A stretch of DNA of 64,000 bases from Cerrena zonata (lineage: Eukaryota > Basidiomycota > Agaricomycetes > Polyporales > Cerrenaceae). Location: NCBI GenBank assembly GCA_038087015.1, contig JASBNA010000013.1, positions 248,001 to 312,000 of the forward strand. Reading direction: 5' to 3'. The position numbers were made by a program, and so were the translations under genes. The notes below the pieces were generated by a model. It saw only the letters and a program-made list of their open reading frames with translations, was not told the origin of the DNA and did no database searches. Of the stretch, positions 33,801-43,850 are shown piece by piece. The stretch's first letter is position 1, and each line of letters begins with the position of its first letter.

Positions 33801-35227
33801 TGTAATGGCGAAAAGTGGGTATCTTTTTGTTGGTCTTCCCAAGGTAATTTTGTTCCCAGCTGATTTGAATTATTTTGGTTCACATCCCAGGGTAAATTTT
33901 CATTTTGTTGATCTTCTTCCCAAGGTAAATTTTCATTTTGTTGATTTTCTTCCCAAGGTAAATTTTCATTTTGTTGATTTTCTTCCCAAGGTAAATTTTC
34001 ATTTTGTTGAGAGTGCTCATTTTCCCAAGGTACACTTTCGTTTTGACTAGGGTGATCGTCATCCCAAGGTAAGCGATTTTCTGAGGAGTTTTGTTGAGGT
34101 AAATCTTTTTCGGATAATTGTTGAGATTTCTTAAACTTGAGGTCGCCAGTGTCCCAAGGTTGATGTTTTAAATCATCATTATACCAAGGTAAGTCATCTT
34201 TTTTAAATTCCTCAAGGCTGGTTTTTGAATCGTCATTAATTAAATGTTCGTCAGGCAAGGAAGGAACTTGATTTTTTTCAAAGGGGAAGCGTTCTTCTTG
34301 AGAAATCAGAGGCTGGTTCCAAGGAAACTGTGATTCTGCTTCATGAGGCTGTTGATTTTCAGAGTCCCAAGCTAATTGTTGAGATTTTGATGGGTCATCC
34401 TTTGATTGATTTACTTCGTTTGATTCGTTTCCTTCATTTAATTCATTTGATTCATGTATTTTATTTGATTCATGTACTTCATTTGATTCATGTTCTGGTT
34501 TGCGCTCTTCATCTAGTGCTTTATTTGATTGTGCTTCCTCTTGTTGGTTATGATGTTCATTCAATTGAGGAGGTGTTTCCAGAACCGCATTCAATTGGTT
34601 TGAGTCGCTTATATTAAGCACTGAATGAATAGAAGGTTGGGTATCTTCAACTGCAGTTGGTGAGAGTTCCGGAATAGTTTTTTCTTCTTCCGTTAAGTTA
34701 GACTCGCCTTCGTCTTCAAATTCCAATTTATGATCTTTGATTGAGTTCTCAAAAGTATTTTGTTCAATCATTTGAGTACGTTGTAAGTCTTGTTTATTGA
34801 ACCGATTTTCTGATTCGTCGTCATCTTTGGCATCCTTGTCATCTTGACGATCCTGGAATTCCTGAGCATGATGTTGTATTTGGTCTGCTTCTCCGGATTG
34901 ACTCGGAATCGAGGTTGAGTTTCTTCTTAATATAGAATCTTCAGTATGATGAGCCGATTGTTGGGCAATTGAAGAAATTGTATCAGCAACAGATAATTTT
35001 CTTGTAGGTTCTTCCTTCACATTCTGTACTTTTAAATCTTCATTAGTATTGTATAAAACACTTACTCTTTGATTACTAGTTTTATTATCATTGAGAGGAT
35101 AGCCTGAATTTAGGTTCGAAGTAGAAGAAGCAGAAGATGATTGATCAGATGATTTTGAAGTTTCAACTGTTTGCTTAACCAAGTTCTGACTTCTTCTTTT
35201 ATTTTTATTATTTCTTTTGGGAGGCAT
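27821..35227 (-). CDS. SEC16: Sec16 COPII scaffold (six frameshifts)
   Basis: ER-exit-site scaffold organising Sec23/Sec24, Sec13/31 and Sar1. From the ATG at 35227 (MPPKRNNKNKRRSQN) a long disordered N-terminus contains about 13 Trp motifs of LPW(E/D) type (34380-33640) and a GQPGTIPPPM repeat. The conserved central domain starts at ALLRRQFPIFNWGPSQN and continues through GVNTVWGLLQSGN and ALSRGDW to ASDYARNLFPFQ and CYMLAGFPM. The C-terminus has KFKYDEKLGRYIDTTR and ends RRGYVNVLEQ. Six extra bases break the frame, near 32111-32113, 31600-31602, 31485-31487, 31428-31432, 31275-31278 and 29118-29120. Removing them gives exactly 2467 codons. Saccharomyces SEC16 is essential, so a true pseudogene is unlikely. 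Confidence 0.9.
28065..28135. repeat. coding repeat: PSGPPSGPP tract of SEC16
   Basis: Tandem 12-base units (GGTCCAGATGGC/T on +) encoding PSGP repeats in the SEC16 C-terminal region. Confidence 0.85.
32425..32600. repeat. coding minisatellite: GQPGTIPPPM repeats of SEC16
   Basis: Four to five near-identical 36-base units encoding MGQPGTIPPP, with almost no synonymous variation, implying recent expansion. Confidence 0.9.
33880..34030. repeat. coding minisatellite: NENLPWEENQQ repeats of SEC16
   Basis: Four nearly identical 33-base units encoding QNENLPWEENQ. They form the core of a wider series of LPW(E/D) motifs. Confidence 0.9.
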
Positions 35228-36240
35228 GTCCGCTTTGATCTTTTAGTTGACTGACCAGTCCGAAATGTTCAAATCAACAGGATTTAAACGTTCAATCAAT
35301 GAATTGATCACACTAATGTAAATGATTACCTTAGACGCCGTTGATTTTCATCTTTCGCTGGAGATTTTAAAGTGAGCGTGTTCTTGTTGATTGCTTGGTG
35401 TATGGGTCTACCTTGCTTTTGATTTCGATTTCAATCTGTGTCACGTGACCTGGTGATCCCACCACTTACATCCAGTCAACTCCTTCGCCCCCGGCGTGCC
35501 GTATACGGTATAGTTATGGTCTAGTCACTGTTTCACAGGGTGAACAATAGAGCCGTAGTGAATAATTCGAAAGATTTCAAAGCCCCGGTAAATTTTGCAG
35601 TTTTCTCGCGAAATTTGGCTAAGATTGGATGAATTGACTGCTAACTGCAAAAGCTCAAAGCATTTCAAGCTAAATATCGTCCGGTAATACGGTATCTATT
35701 GGTATAATATCCATTGAATAGTATCCATTGGATAGTATCTGTTGGTATAGTAACTGTTGGTATAGTATCTACTAGCATAATATTCTACTGATATCCTGTT
35801 ATCTACTGATAGCACTACTATCTTAACATCTATTGACAAAGTCAAAGATCAATATACTATGGATACTCCAACTGATTGCCAGACACTTTGCTACGTAGTA
35901 TGAAACCCTGTCTACCGATATAGCACGGACTGGCAGTTATCAGTATACCACTACGTTAATGCTGAGTGCTTCTATAAATAGTTCCCCAGTGCCTGAGGTT
36001 AAACACAAATGTGCGCAACGGTTTAGTTAGGGTTAATCTATTTATATATATGTGAAAGAAGAATTTTATTGATGAGTTAATGTTGACATTGACTTTCTTC
36101 TATACTAAATCACCTTTACCAACCAGATCGTTTAAACCATACTGCAACCCCGTCAATTGACAGGATAATCCCCCAGATAGAAATCCGTACATCAGTCTCT
36201 CTCTCTCTCTCTCTTAGTAATTTTGTTTCATTTATTTTCT

Positions 36241-36271
<31 letters not shown>

Positions 36272-36405
36272 TTATTAAAGTTTCTGGTGTTATTTTTCTC
36301 TCTTCAGCATTCACTTTCACTTGTTTTTTGAAGTAGTTTTCCAATAATCCATCTTCTTTGCAGTTATCAATTCCAAGAACAAGTTAATAAGAAGAATCGA
36401 TAGTC
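35228..36405. other. divergent intergenic region SEC16/RLM1
   Basis: 1.18 kb. It holds a perfect GTCACGTGAC palindrome (35440-35449), a degenerate GGTATAGTATC repeat (35697-35800), ATCCGTACATC (36183-36193), (CT)n at 36196-36214 and a T28 tract (36243-36270). No gene seen. Confidence 0.65.
35440..35449. promoter_or_regulatory. Cbf1/bHLH palindrome GTCACGTGAC
   Basis: A perfect 10-base palindrome about 213 bases upstream of the SEC16 ATG and about 960 upstream of RLM1. It is the optimal Cbf1-type core. Its target gene is uncertain. Confidence 0.5.
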
Positions 36406-38068
36406 ATGGGTAGAAGAAAGATTGAGATTCAACCACTCACGGACGATAGAAATAGAACCGTTACATTTGTTAAACGGAAAGCTGGTTTATTTAAAAAAGC
36501 TCATGAATTAGCCGTATTATGTCAAGTTGATTTGGCAGTTATAATAATAGGTAATAATAATAAGTTGTATGAATTCAGTTCGGTTGATACCAAAGAACTA
36601 ATCAAAGCATATCAAGAGGTTGATTCCCCCCATGAATCTAAATCGCCCGAAAATTACGGGAAGTATAAGAAAAAAAGATATTTGACAAAACATAAGAATA
36701 CCGGGAATATTCACGAAGATATATCACTTGATGAAGACAATTTAGATAGTGATTACGAATCGGATGTTTCCGAACCCAACTCAAAACGTCAAAAGAGAAA
36801 TCGTGGTAAAAATGAGAGTAAACCAAGTATATATAATAATAAAAGATCAACCCCTAATCTTGGATTTAATACTGATCTTGATAGTACTAATGGATCTCAT
36901 ACCAGGGATAATTCACTTTCTTCAACCAATCATCAAAGACCAGTGTTACGAGTACAAATTCCAACGGATGCTAAAAGTAATAATAATGATTCGGCTAAAA
37001 CCATTACTGCAATTGAAAGTAATATTGATCCCAGAAATAAAAAATATAATCCAACAAATAATCCGAATATCAAAAATAAAATGAAATCTGATATTGATCA
37101 AAACTCAAATTCTGATTCTCAACCAAATTCTTCTTCAAGTATTAATCAAAATAATTCAAATAATTCAAATAATTCAAATAGTATTGGTGGTAACGTGCCA
37201 ACGATAAATACTCCCAAATATTCAAGTTTTAATACTTTTAGAAGTCCCGATTCAAGAAAACCAATCACTCAATTACCTTTACCAATTCATAATAAATCCA
37301 GAACCTCAAGCCCTTCAAGTGCAACTGCTCCTCCATTACCAATAAGTGGAGGAATGACTTCTTTTTTCAATTCTTTACCCCAGCCCTCTCCTTCAACTCA
37401 ATACGGTCCTTCGGTTCGATGTTACCCACTCCAGTACTAAATCAAGTTTTCAATCAACAATATAATCAAGCTCATCATAATAATGATCAAGATGGTCATC
37501 AACAGCAAAACTCAAAATTTAGACCTCCCTATTATAATGGGGTCATCAACCCTGATCAACAACAAAATCAAAATCAAAATCAAAATCAAAATCAAAATCA
37601 AATCAAAATCAGATCAAAACCAAAACCAAAATCAAAATCAACAAATCAACAGCAACATCAACAACATCAACAAACCCCAGGCCCGTCAGCGGCCCAGTCT
37701 CCGGCTTACCCTCTCGTTATGTGAACGATATGTTTCCTTCCCCTTCAAACTTCTATGCTCCTCAAGAATGGCCTAGTGGAGTTGGAATGACTCCAATTCA
37801 CGCTAATGTCCCCCAATACTTTATGAACATGCTACCTTCTGCTGGTCCAGTCCCCCCTAATGGCGCAAGACTACAACAAGTGTCGGAACAAGCCCAACAA
37901 TCACAACAAAATCAACAAAACCAAAACATACCGTCCAATCAACAAGGTATGGGTTCTCCTCTACAATACATGGGGCCCTTCAACACTTCAATGGGCGGCC
38001 AAGGTAATAACTACAACAACCCCAACAACCCCAATACGAATGGCAATGATAAACGGTTCAATAAGTAA
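36406..38068 (+). CDS. RLM1: RLM1-type MADS-box transcription factor (two frameshifts)
   Basis: MADS-box (MEF2-like) factor; Saccharomyces Rlm1 acts downstream of the cell-integrity MAP kinase Slt2. The MADS domain (1-60) is near perfect: [35 protein letters not shown]. The rest is Asn/Ser/Gln-rich and disordered. Two single-base deletions break the frame, near 37408-37414 (then [12 protein letters not shown]) and 37709-37714 (then [20 protein letters not shown]). Restoring them gives 555 codons. A (CAAAAT)n stretch at 37558-37650 encodes QNQNQN and may hide a compensating pair of indels ([13 protein letters not shown] is atypical). It could be SMP1-like, but the K-box-free RLM1 type fits best. 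Confidence 0.82.
37558..37660. repeat. coding CAAAAT/CAACAT repeat in RLM1
   Basis: Hexanucleotide repeat encoding Gln-Asn, with an internal frame disturbance around 37600-37650. Confidence 0.8.
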
Positions 38069-38138
38069 TCTGAAATAGAAAGAAGAACACTTGAAGTTAA
38101 AAAAATCAAAAAAATCAAAAAAAAAAAAAAAAAAAAGA

Positions 38139-38170
<32 letters not shown>

Positions 38171-38344
38171 TTATATAATACACCTTTACAAAGGTACTAG
38201 TTAGAGTATTTGTATAATTACACTTGAGTATAAAGACATTCAATTCAATTGCCAATAGCCTACTTGTAATTACAACTGCAAAAAGGATGCAAATTAATTA
38301 CTGGGTCTGCATGATTGTCTATCTTTTCAATTTTGCGGTGGCAC

Positions 38345-38360
38345 TAGGGCTGGCGCCCTC
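38345..38360 (+). promoter_or_regulatory. Tbf1 RPG-box-like palindrome of RPS6
   Basis: TAGGGCTGGCGCCCTC matches the palindromic ribosomal-protein box known from Candida (ideal TAGGGC, centre, GCCCTA) with both half-sites largely preserved. It lies about 345 bases upstream of the RPS6 ATG. Confidence 0.6.
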
Positions 38361-38376
38361 ATCAACCCACTCATCG

Positions 38377-38383
38377 CACGTGA
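38377..38383 (+). promoter_or_regulatory. Cbf1 site of RPS6
   Basis: CACGTGA lies 17 bases after the RPG-box. The Tbf1 plus Cbf1 pair is the known ribosomal-protein promoter arrangement of Candida albicans relatives. Confidence 0.6.
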
Positions 38384-38703
38384 TCCCAGCGTTTGCTGAA
38401 ATCTCCTGGAAATTCGCAGGGAAAGTGTCTGTGTGCAGGATTCCACTTATAGTTTTCAACATTGTGACTTTTTTTTCCTTTTTAACTACGGTTTTTTTTT
38501 GTTTTGTTAGCGCGCAGTCTTCAAAAAAATTTGTAAGTAAATTTTTTTTTTTTTTTTTTTTTCATTGAGTAGTTCCAAAACTAGGTCTTGAGATTTTCAA
38601 GTTTTCAATTTTTTCTAAGAGAAAATTTTTTATAATAGGATTTTTTTATATTTCTGTTATTTCTCTCTTACCATATAGAAAGGCATAGGTTAACCAGTTC
38701 AAG

Positions 38704-39688
38704 ATGAAGGTATGTCCTTACCAATGAATACTTTAGAAGATGAATCAAAGAGAATGGCGATATACAAGAGATGTTGGAGAAGAAACGAAGGGAATCGTTG
38801 AAGAAAGTTGAAGATGAGTGAAATTTTAGTCGAAGACATTACCAGTAGAGATTGGTAGTTCAGGAAGAAGATGAATTAATGGAGAAGAAGTCGAGGATGT
38901 GGATGGAGTGAAACTTATAAAGAAGGAGAAGCTTTTGATTCATGTATTTGATTTAACAATATATACTAACATTTGTTTTTTAGTTAAATATTTCTTATCC
39001 AGCCAACGGTACTCACAAGAGTATTGAAATCGATGATGATCACAAATTACGTGCTTTCTACGAAAAACGTATGGGTCAAGAAGTTGAAGGTGACTCTGTC
39101 GGTGATGAATTCAAAGGTTACATTTTCAAAATCACCGGTGGTAACGATAAACAAGGTTTCCCAATGAAACAAGGTGTTATGCACCCAACCAGAGTTAGAT
39201 TATTATTAGCTAAAGGTCACTCTTGTTACAGACCAAGAAGAACTGGTGAAAGAAAGAGAAAATCTGTCAGAGGTTGTATTGTTAACCAAGATTTATCTGC
39301 TTTATCTTTAGCTATTGTTAAACAAGGTGATGCTGATATTGAAGGTTTAACCGATAACACTTTACCAAAAAGATTAGGTCCAAAGAGAGCTAACCACATT
39401 AGAAAATTCTTTGGTTTAACTAAAGAAGATGACGTTAGACAATTCGTTGTTAGACGTGAAATCGTTAAAGGTGACAAAACTTACACCAAAGCTCCAAAAA
39501 TTCAACGTTTAGTTACTCCTCAAGCTTTACAAAGAAAGAGAGCTTTGAAATCCCAAAAAATCAAGAACGCTCAACAACAAAGAGATGCTGCTGCTGAATA
39601 CGCTCAATTATTAGCTCAACGTTTACACGAACGTAAAGCTGAAAAAGCTGAAATCAAAAAGAGAAGAGCTTCTTCTTTAAAAGCTTAA
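38704..39688 (+). CDS. RPS6: 40S ribosomal protein S6 (eS6), spliced
   Basis: Small-subunit ribosomal protein, target of TORC1/S6-kinase-type signalling. Exon 1 is only ATGAAG (38704-38709) and exon 2 is 38984-39688; joined they give 236 residues, identical in length to Saccharomyces Rps6. The joined start is [19 protein letters not shown]. The family blocks [31 protein letters not shown] and [18 protein letters not shown] are all present. The C-terminus [10 protein letters not shown] retains the phosphorylated Ser pair. Codon use is strongly biased, as expected for a highly expressed gene, and no CTG codon appears. The large exon taken alone starts at an internal Met and would miss 25 residues. 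Confidence 0.97.
38710..38983 (+). other. RPS6 intron
   Basis: 274-base intron: donor GTATGT directly after codon 2, branch point TACTAAC at 38964-38970, acceptor TTTTTTAG ending at 38983. A purine-rich middle (38750-38930) shows no obvious snoRNA boxes. Confidence 0.95.
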
Positions 39689-39893
39689 GTAACTTTTAAA
39701 TAATCATAATAAAAAAAACTTACTCCCTTTTTAATTTAGCTTGAATATATATTATCGAAAAGAAAAAAAAAACCTTTTTTCATTGTAATATATTTTTGTA
39801 TTGGTACTTTTCGATTTATATATTCTTTCATACTCCGGTTATATTTTTTGTTTAATTAGTTTATTTAATATAAAAAATATGTTTTATACAATT

Positions 39894-41111
39894 CTATGTA
39901 ATATGTTGTCGTTTATCTGTTTCAACTTCTTCACCAGTTCTTTTCTTTGCTAATCTCTTGATGTTTTCATAAACTTGATCATTAGTTAAATTCGATTCAT
40001 GTAGGAAATTCTTTTTAATGAAATTGTTTTGTTGTTCCTCGTATCTTGGGTCTCGTAATTTTGTCCTCAAATGATTATCAAATTCATCTTCTGGTACAAG
40101 TTCATTCGTTAAAGGGCATCTTATCATTTTATTTGAAACGTTGGTTTTCCGATTCTTTAATCTTGATTCACCAGCAGCTTTAATTTTCATTCCCTTTGGC
40201 ACTGGAGTTGCTTCTTTTGGTGTTGCCCCCTTTGATGTCACTTCTTCTGATGAAATGTCTTTTGACTTTGGCGTAACTTCCTTTGGTTTCTTAATAACCG
40301 GTTTTACTTTTTGTAATTCCATCTCTTTATTTTTGGCTTGTGAAGATCTATATATCAAATCTTCCCGAGATAATGGTGTTGAGAGTTCTGTAACCTCATC
40401 AATGGCATCAAAGTAAACTTTCCCAACAATACGGAAATCTTGCCAATCGATAGAAGCAAATTGAATTTGTCTTTCTTGCTTTTGGTTATTGGCATCTTTG
40501 ATTCTATCTTTATGCTGCTTCTTATATTGAGCTCTAGCATATGCATTATCGAATAACTTATCCGATTCTTTCAATCTTGTCATTAAATCACCCAGAAGTT
40601 CGGGGCTCTCGTACAATTGTATCAACTTTTGATACTGTTTAACTAGATTTTTATATAATGGATGAAATGAATGTGCTTCTTTCAAAAACTCAAACTGGTG
40701 TTTATTTCCCTTCCCCGTTTGATACCTTAGAAGTGCCGGCCCATAACCACTATTCTTAGCACTGAATAAAGCGGTTAGTTTTATAATATCAAGGTCTAAT
40801 GCTGATATTGGGGGGAGTTCCGTCAAGAATTCTAAATCAATGGGTTTAGGTATTTCAGCTACTGGTCTCTCTTCCACACTTGTGCTTTCCATTTCGGCCT
40901 TCTTCCGATCTTCACCGCCACTTAGCTTCCACTTGTAGTAAGGGTTATATTCATTATCATCTTTCAAAAATGCAAATTGGTCATTTTCAGCACTGTTTTT
41001 CAATCGATCTTCAAATGTTTCTCCATTCTTCAAGACATATCTAGCTGTTTTGTCTATAGTTTCTTTAATCTTTTCAGGAGGAATCGGTATCCCCTCCACA
41101 AAATCTACCAT
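39894..41111 (-). CDS. PRP21: SF3a subunit Prp21 (SF3A1 homologue)
   Basis: U2 snRNP SF3a component required for prespliceosome assembly. The protein is 405 residues with an intact frame. Two SURP modules are present: about 14-62 (IKETIDKTARYVLKNGETFE, then FLKDDNEYNPYYKWKL) and about 105-165 (LDIIKLTALFSAKNSG, then FLKEAHSFHPLYKNL). A charged middle with a TPKEATP-type repeat follows, then the C-terminal SF3A1 block MIRCPLTNELVPEDEFDNH and RDPRYEEQQNNFIKKNF. It is convergent with RPS6, the one intron-containing gene in the window. Identification is secure. Confidence 0.92.
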   Translation of the reverse strand: MVDFVEGIPIPPEKIKETIDKTARYVLKNGETFEDRLKNSAENDQFAFLKDDNEYNPYYKWKLSGGEDRKKAEMESTSVEERPVAEIPKPIDLEFLTELPPISALDLDIIKLTALFSAKNSGYGPALLRYQTGKGNKHQFEFLKEAHSFHPLYKNLVKQYQKLIQLYESPELLGDLMTRLKESDKLFDNAYARAQYKKQHKDRIKDANNQKQERQIQFASIDWQDFRIVGKVYFDAIDEVTELSTPLSREDLIYRSSQAKNKEMELQKVKPVIKKPKEVTPKSKDISSEEVTSKGATPKEATPVPKGMKIKAAGESRLKNRKTNVSNKMIRCPLTNELVPEDEFDNHLRTKLRDPRYEEQQNNFIKKNFLHESNLTNDQVYENIKRLAKKRTGEEVETDKRQHIT

Positions 41112-41399
41112 GTTATTGTCTATTGTACTTCTGAATTAACTATTTGACCCTTGGTGGTGTGATGATGGTTCGTACAATCATTTCTTCTATGCGATGGATT
41201 TACAATCAAAAGGAAAAAAGGCTGTCGCAAGTAAAACTTAACAAAGAGAAAAAAAAAAAAAGTAGTCTGCACTCTTTGTCTATCTAAACCTTTGTTAAAA
41301 GTCTTTATATTAGACCCCGTATAATTTAAGATCCTTGTGTATATAAGGTAAGAACTTGCTGAAAAGGTGCTCGATTCATAAAAAGTGGTCCACTTTAGA

Positions 41400-43850
41400 A
41401 TGTCTCAAGATAATCCAGAGATCATTAGCAGACGTAAAAGCGGAATTTATAAAGTTGAAAATGACAAAGTATCAGCATTTGAATCAGAAAATGGAATAAT
41501 GTTAGATAAAACAAGAGGGCTGTCAAATGCATACGAGTCCAGTGCTAGCAGCGAAGAGGGACACACTAGTAGTGAAGACTCTGAAGGAGACCCTCTTACA
41601 AATGATCTCGAGCAAATTGGGAAATTGAATTTGAATAATCTCTCAAGCTATCTAACGACCAATAGTTTACCGAATCTACCAAATCTACCTAACTTACCCA
41701 ATATAAGGAACATCGACTTAAAGAACAACTTGCCTAATTTCCAGGAGATTTCCAATGACATATCGCGTTATATTTCCTATTATGTTACTAGTTCCGATCT
41801 GGTTAACGATGAAGAAGGTAGTCAGGCCCAACTTGATGAAGAACAGCCGGAATACCAGCAAAGGATAATTAACTCTGTGAAGACAGCTATATCTACAAGA
41901 ATCCAAATGACCAAGTTTCTAAATGATTTGAATTTAGGACATTCACTTTCTACTGCCATTGATCGTTTACAACCAGTGAAAAGTATTATTCATGAAAGTA
42001 TAGTGTTACCAGTGGAAGATACTAGTGATTTTGAAGATGACGAATATCATGATGTCAAGAAAGAAATCAATTCGACTGAGCCGGTAGGGGTTGACTCAAT
42101 TGTCCACACGCAACAACCGTTAATCAATGAGATTGTTATACCCGAAGAAAATAGTGAGCCACATCATCATCATCATCACCATCATCATCATAAGCGAAGA
42201 AAGAAGAGAGATTATACCTACTCTGACGAGTACGATAGTTCTAATCAAACCGGAAGTGATTTAGATAACATAGAAGGACTTACAATGGAAGAAACCATAT
42301 CATTAACGCATCTTGACTCATTGGATGATTTTTATAAAGAGGACTTATTAAGGCAAAAAATCCAAAAGATTCAAACTCTGAATAATTTAAATCAGTTACA
42401 GAAGAATAAATTAGTTACTCGATTAATGATGGGGAATTATTATAAGTTGATCAATGATAAATTAGCCAAAGATAACCTTCAATTACTACCGAAACATAGT
42501 AAGGAGAAGTTGGTTATTGACGATAAAGAAGAGGACGAAGAAGATCCTGTTGAAGAAGTCAAGCCAATGGTTGATGTAATTGAAGAGGAGGAAGAATCCG
42601 AGGATGAGGTTATATTAACCGAATCAGATCAAATAGCATCGTATTTTGATCCACCTACTAATTCAATAATGGGATGTCAACATTATCAAACCAATTGTAA
42701 GATTGAATGTCCCAAATGTTATAAATGGTTTGCATGTCGGTTTTGTCACGATAATGAAATAAGTGATCATAAATTGATAAGATCAGAAGTTAAACATATA
42801 TTATGTATGTTTTGCAACACTCCACAAATTCCAGAAAGTAACTATTGTATTAATTGTGAAAATGAATTAGCCAATTATTTTTGTTCGATATGCGTGTTAT
42901 ACGATAATGATATTACCAAAGATATCTATCACTGTGATAAATGTGGAATCTGCCGATTAGGATTAGGATTGGGTAAGGATTATTTCCATTGTGATAAATG
43001 TAATATATGTTTATCAATTGATTTGAAAGAACGACATAAATGTTTAACCAATACTACCCATTGTAATTGTCCAGTTTGCAATGAGTATTTATTCACATCG
43101 GTGAACAAAGTTGTGTTTATGAAATGTGGACATTCAATTCATCAAAATTGTTATGACGAATTAAGTAAACATTCATATAAATGTCCAATTTGTAAAAAAA
43201 CTGTTGTTAATGTTGAAACCCAATTCAGAATATTGGATCAAGAAATTCGACAATCGCCTTTACCATTACCTTATAATTTATGGAGATGTATTATAAGTTG
43301 TAATGATTGTAAAGGAAAATCAAATACTTCCTATCATGTTCTTGGTTTAAAATGTAAATATTGTCATAGTTATAATACTAATCAAATAAAATTAATTAAA
43401 CCAGAAGATGAAGAAGATGATCAACTACTTGAAAATAAAACTACATTAAATGAATTACCCAATCTTGAAACCGATAATAGAATTAATTCAATGAGATTAA
43501 TTAAAACAAGTTTACTGGATAATTTTAGAATCGATGATCAGCAAGAAATAATTTCCGGTCCTGCTGATGATGAATTACTGGACGATGAATTCAATCATGA
43601 TAATCCTCAAAATATAGTCAATTTTAAAAGACTAACCAATGCAATTGTCACTAATTTACAAAACGTCGGTGGCTCCTCTAACCAGTCTCCTCCTCAATCA
43701 GAAAAATACCAACCCCAAATTACTTCGTATATTAGATCCATACTACAGAACTTCATTAATAACGCTACCAATGATATGAACAATAGTGACATCGAAATGA
43801 AACATTCAAACTCCTCTAACGAAAGTCTCGATAACATTGGTGGATTTTAG
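41400..43850 (+). CDS. CHY zinc-finger/RING ubiquitin ligase (Pirh2/RCHY1-like)
   Basis: Predicted E3 ubiquitin ligase. The protein is 816 residues from the ATG at 41400 (MSQDNPEIISRRKSG); further upstream only a GTG extends the frame. The first 420 residues are acidic and disordered, with a LPNLPNLPN repeat and a run of about ten His (254-264). The CHY zinc finger starts at about 423 (GCQHYQTNCKIECPKC, FACRFCHDNEISDH), then the CTCHY finger (YHCDKCGICRLG, FHCDKCNICL) and a RING (about 553-601, CPVCNEYLF, MKCGHSIHQNCY, CPICKK), followed by a zinc-ribbon end (CNDCKGKSNTSYH, CKYCHSYNT). This order is the RCHY1 architecture. Substrates in yeasts are not known to me. Confidence 0.88.
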   Translation: MSQDNPEIISRRKSGIYKVENDKVSAFESENGIMLDKTRGLSNAYESSASSEEGHTSSEDSEGDPLTNDLEQIGKLNLNNLSSYLTTNSLPNLPNLPNLPNIRNIDLKNNLPNFQEISNDISRYISYYVTSSDLVNDEEGSQAQLDEEQPEYQQRIINSVKTAISTRIQMTKFLNDLNLGHSLSTAIDRLQPVKSIIHESIVLPVEDTSDFEDDEYHDVKKEINSTEPVGVDSIVHTQQPLINEIVIPEENSEPHHHHHHHHHHKRRKKRDYTYSDEYDSSNQTGSDLDNIEGLTMEETISLTHLDSLDDFYKEDLLRQKIQKIQTLNNLNQLQKNKLVTRLMMGNYYKLINDKLAKDNLQLLPKHSKEKLVIDDKEEDEEDPVEEVKPMVDVIEEEEESEDEVILTESDQIASYFDPPTNSIMGCQHYQTNCKIECPKCYKWFACRFCHDNEISDHKLIRSEVKHILCMFCNTPQIPESNYCINCENELANYFCSICVLYDNDITKDIYHCDKCGICRLGLGLGKDYFHCDKCNICLSIDLKERHKCLTNTTHCNCPVCNEYLFTSVNKVVFMKCGHSIHQNCYDELSKHSYKCPICKKTVVNVETQFRILDQEIRQSPLPLPYNLWRCIISCNDCKGKSNTSYHVLGLKCKYCHSYNTNQIKLIKPEDEEDDQLLENKTTLNELPNLETDNRINSMRLIKTSLLDNFRIDDQQEIISGPADDELLDDEFNHDNPQNIVNFKRLTNAIVTNLQNVGGSSNQSPPQSEKYQPQITSYIRSILQNFINNATNDMNNSDIEMKHSNSSNESLDNIGGF

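Larger units (their letters stand above)
38069..38703. other. RPS6 promoter region
   Basis: 635 bases containing A-tracts (38116-38136), an (AT)n/TTTAT run (38139-38178), the RPG-box and Cbf1 site of RPS6, and a T20 tract (38543-38562). The plus frame through 38224-38568 is not credible protein. Confidence 0.6.

Noticed and set aside
38224..38568. 114-codon plus frame before RPS6
   Set aside because: It covers the RPS6 regulatory palindrome and T-tracts and lacks any domain.
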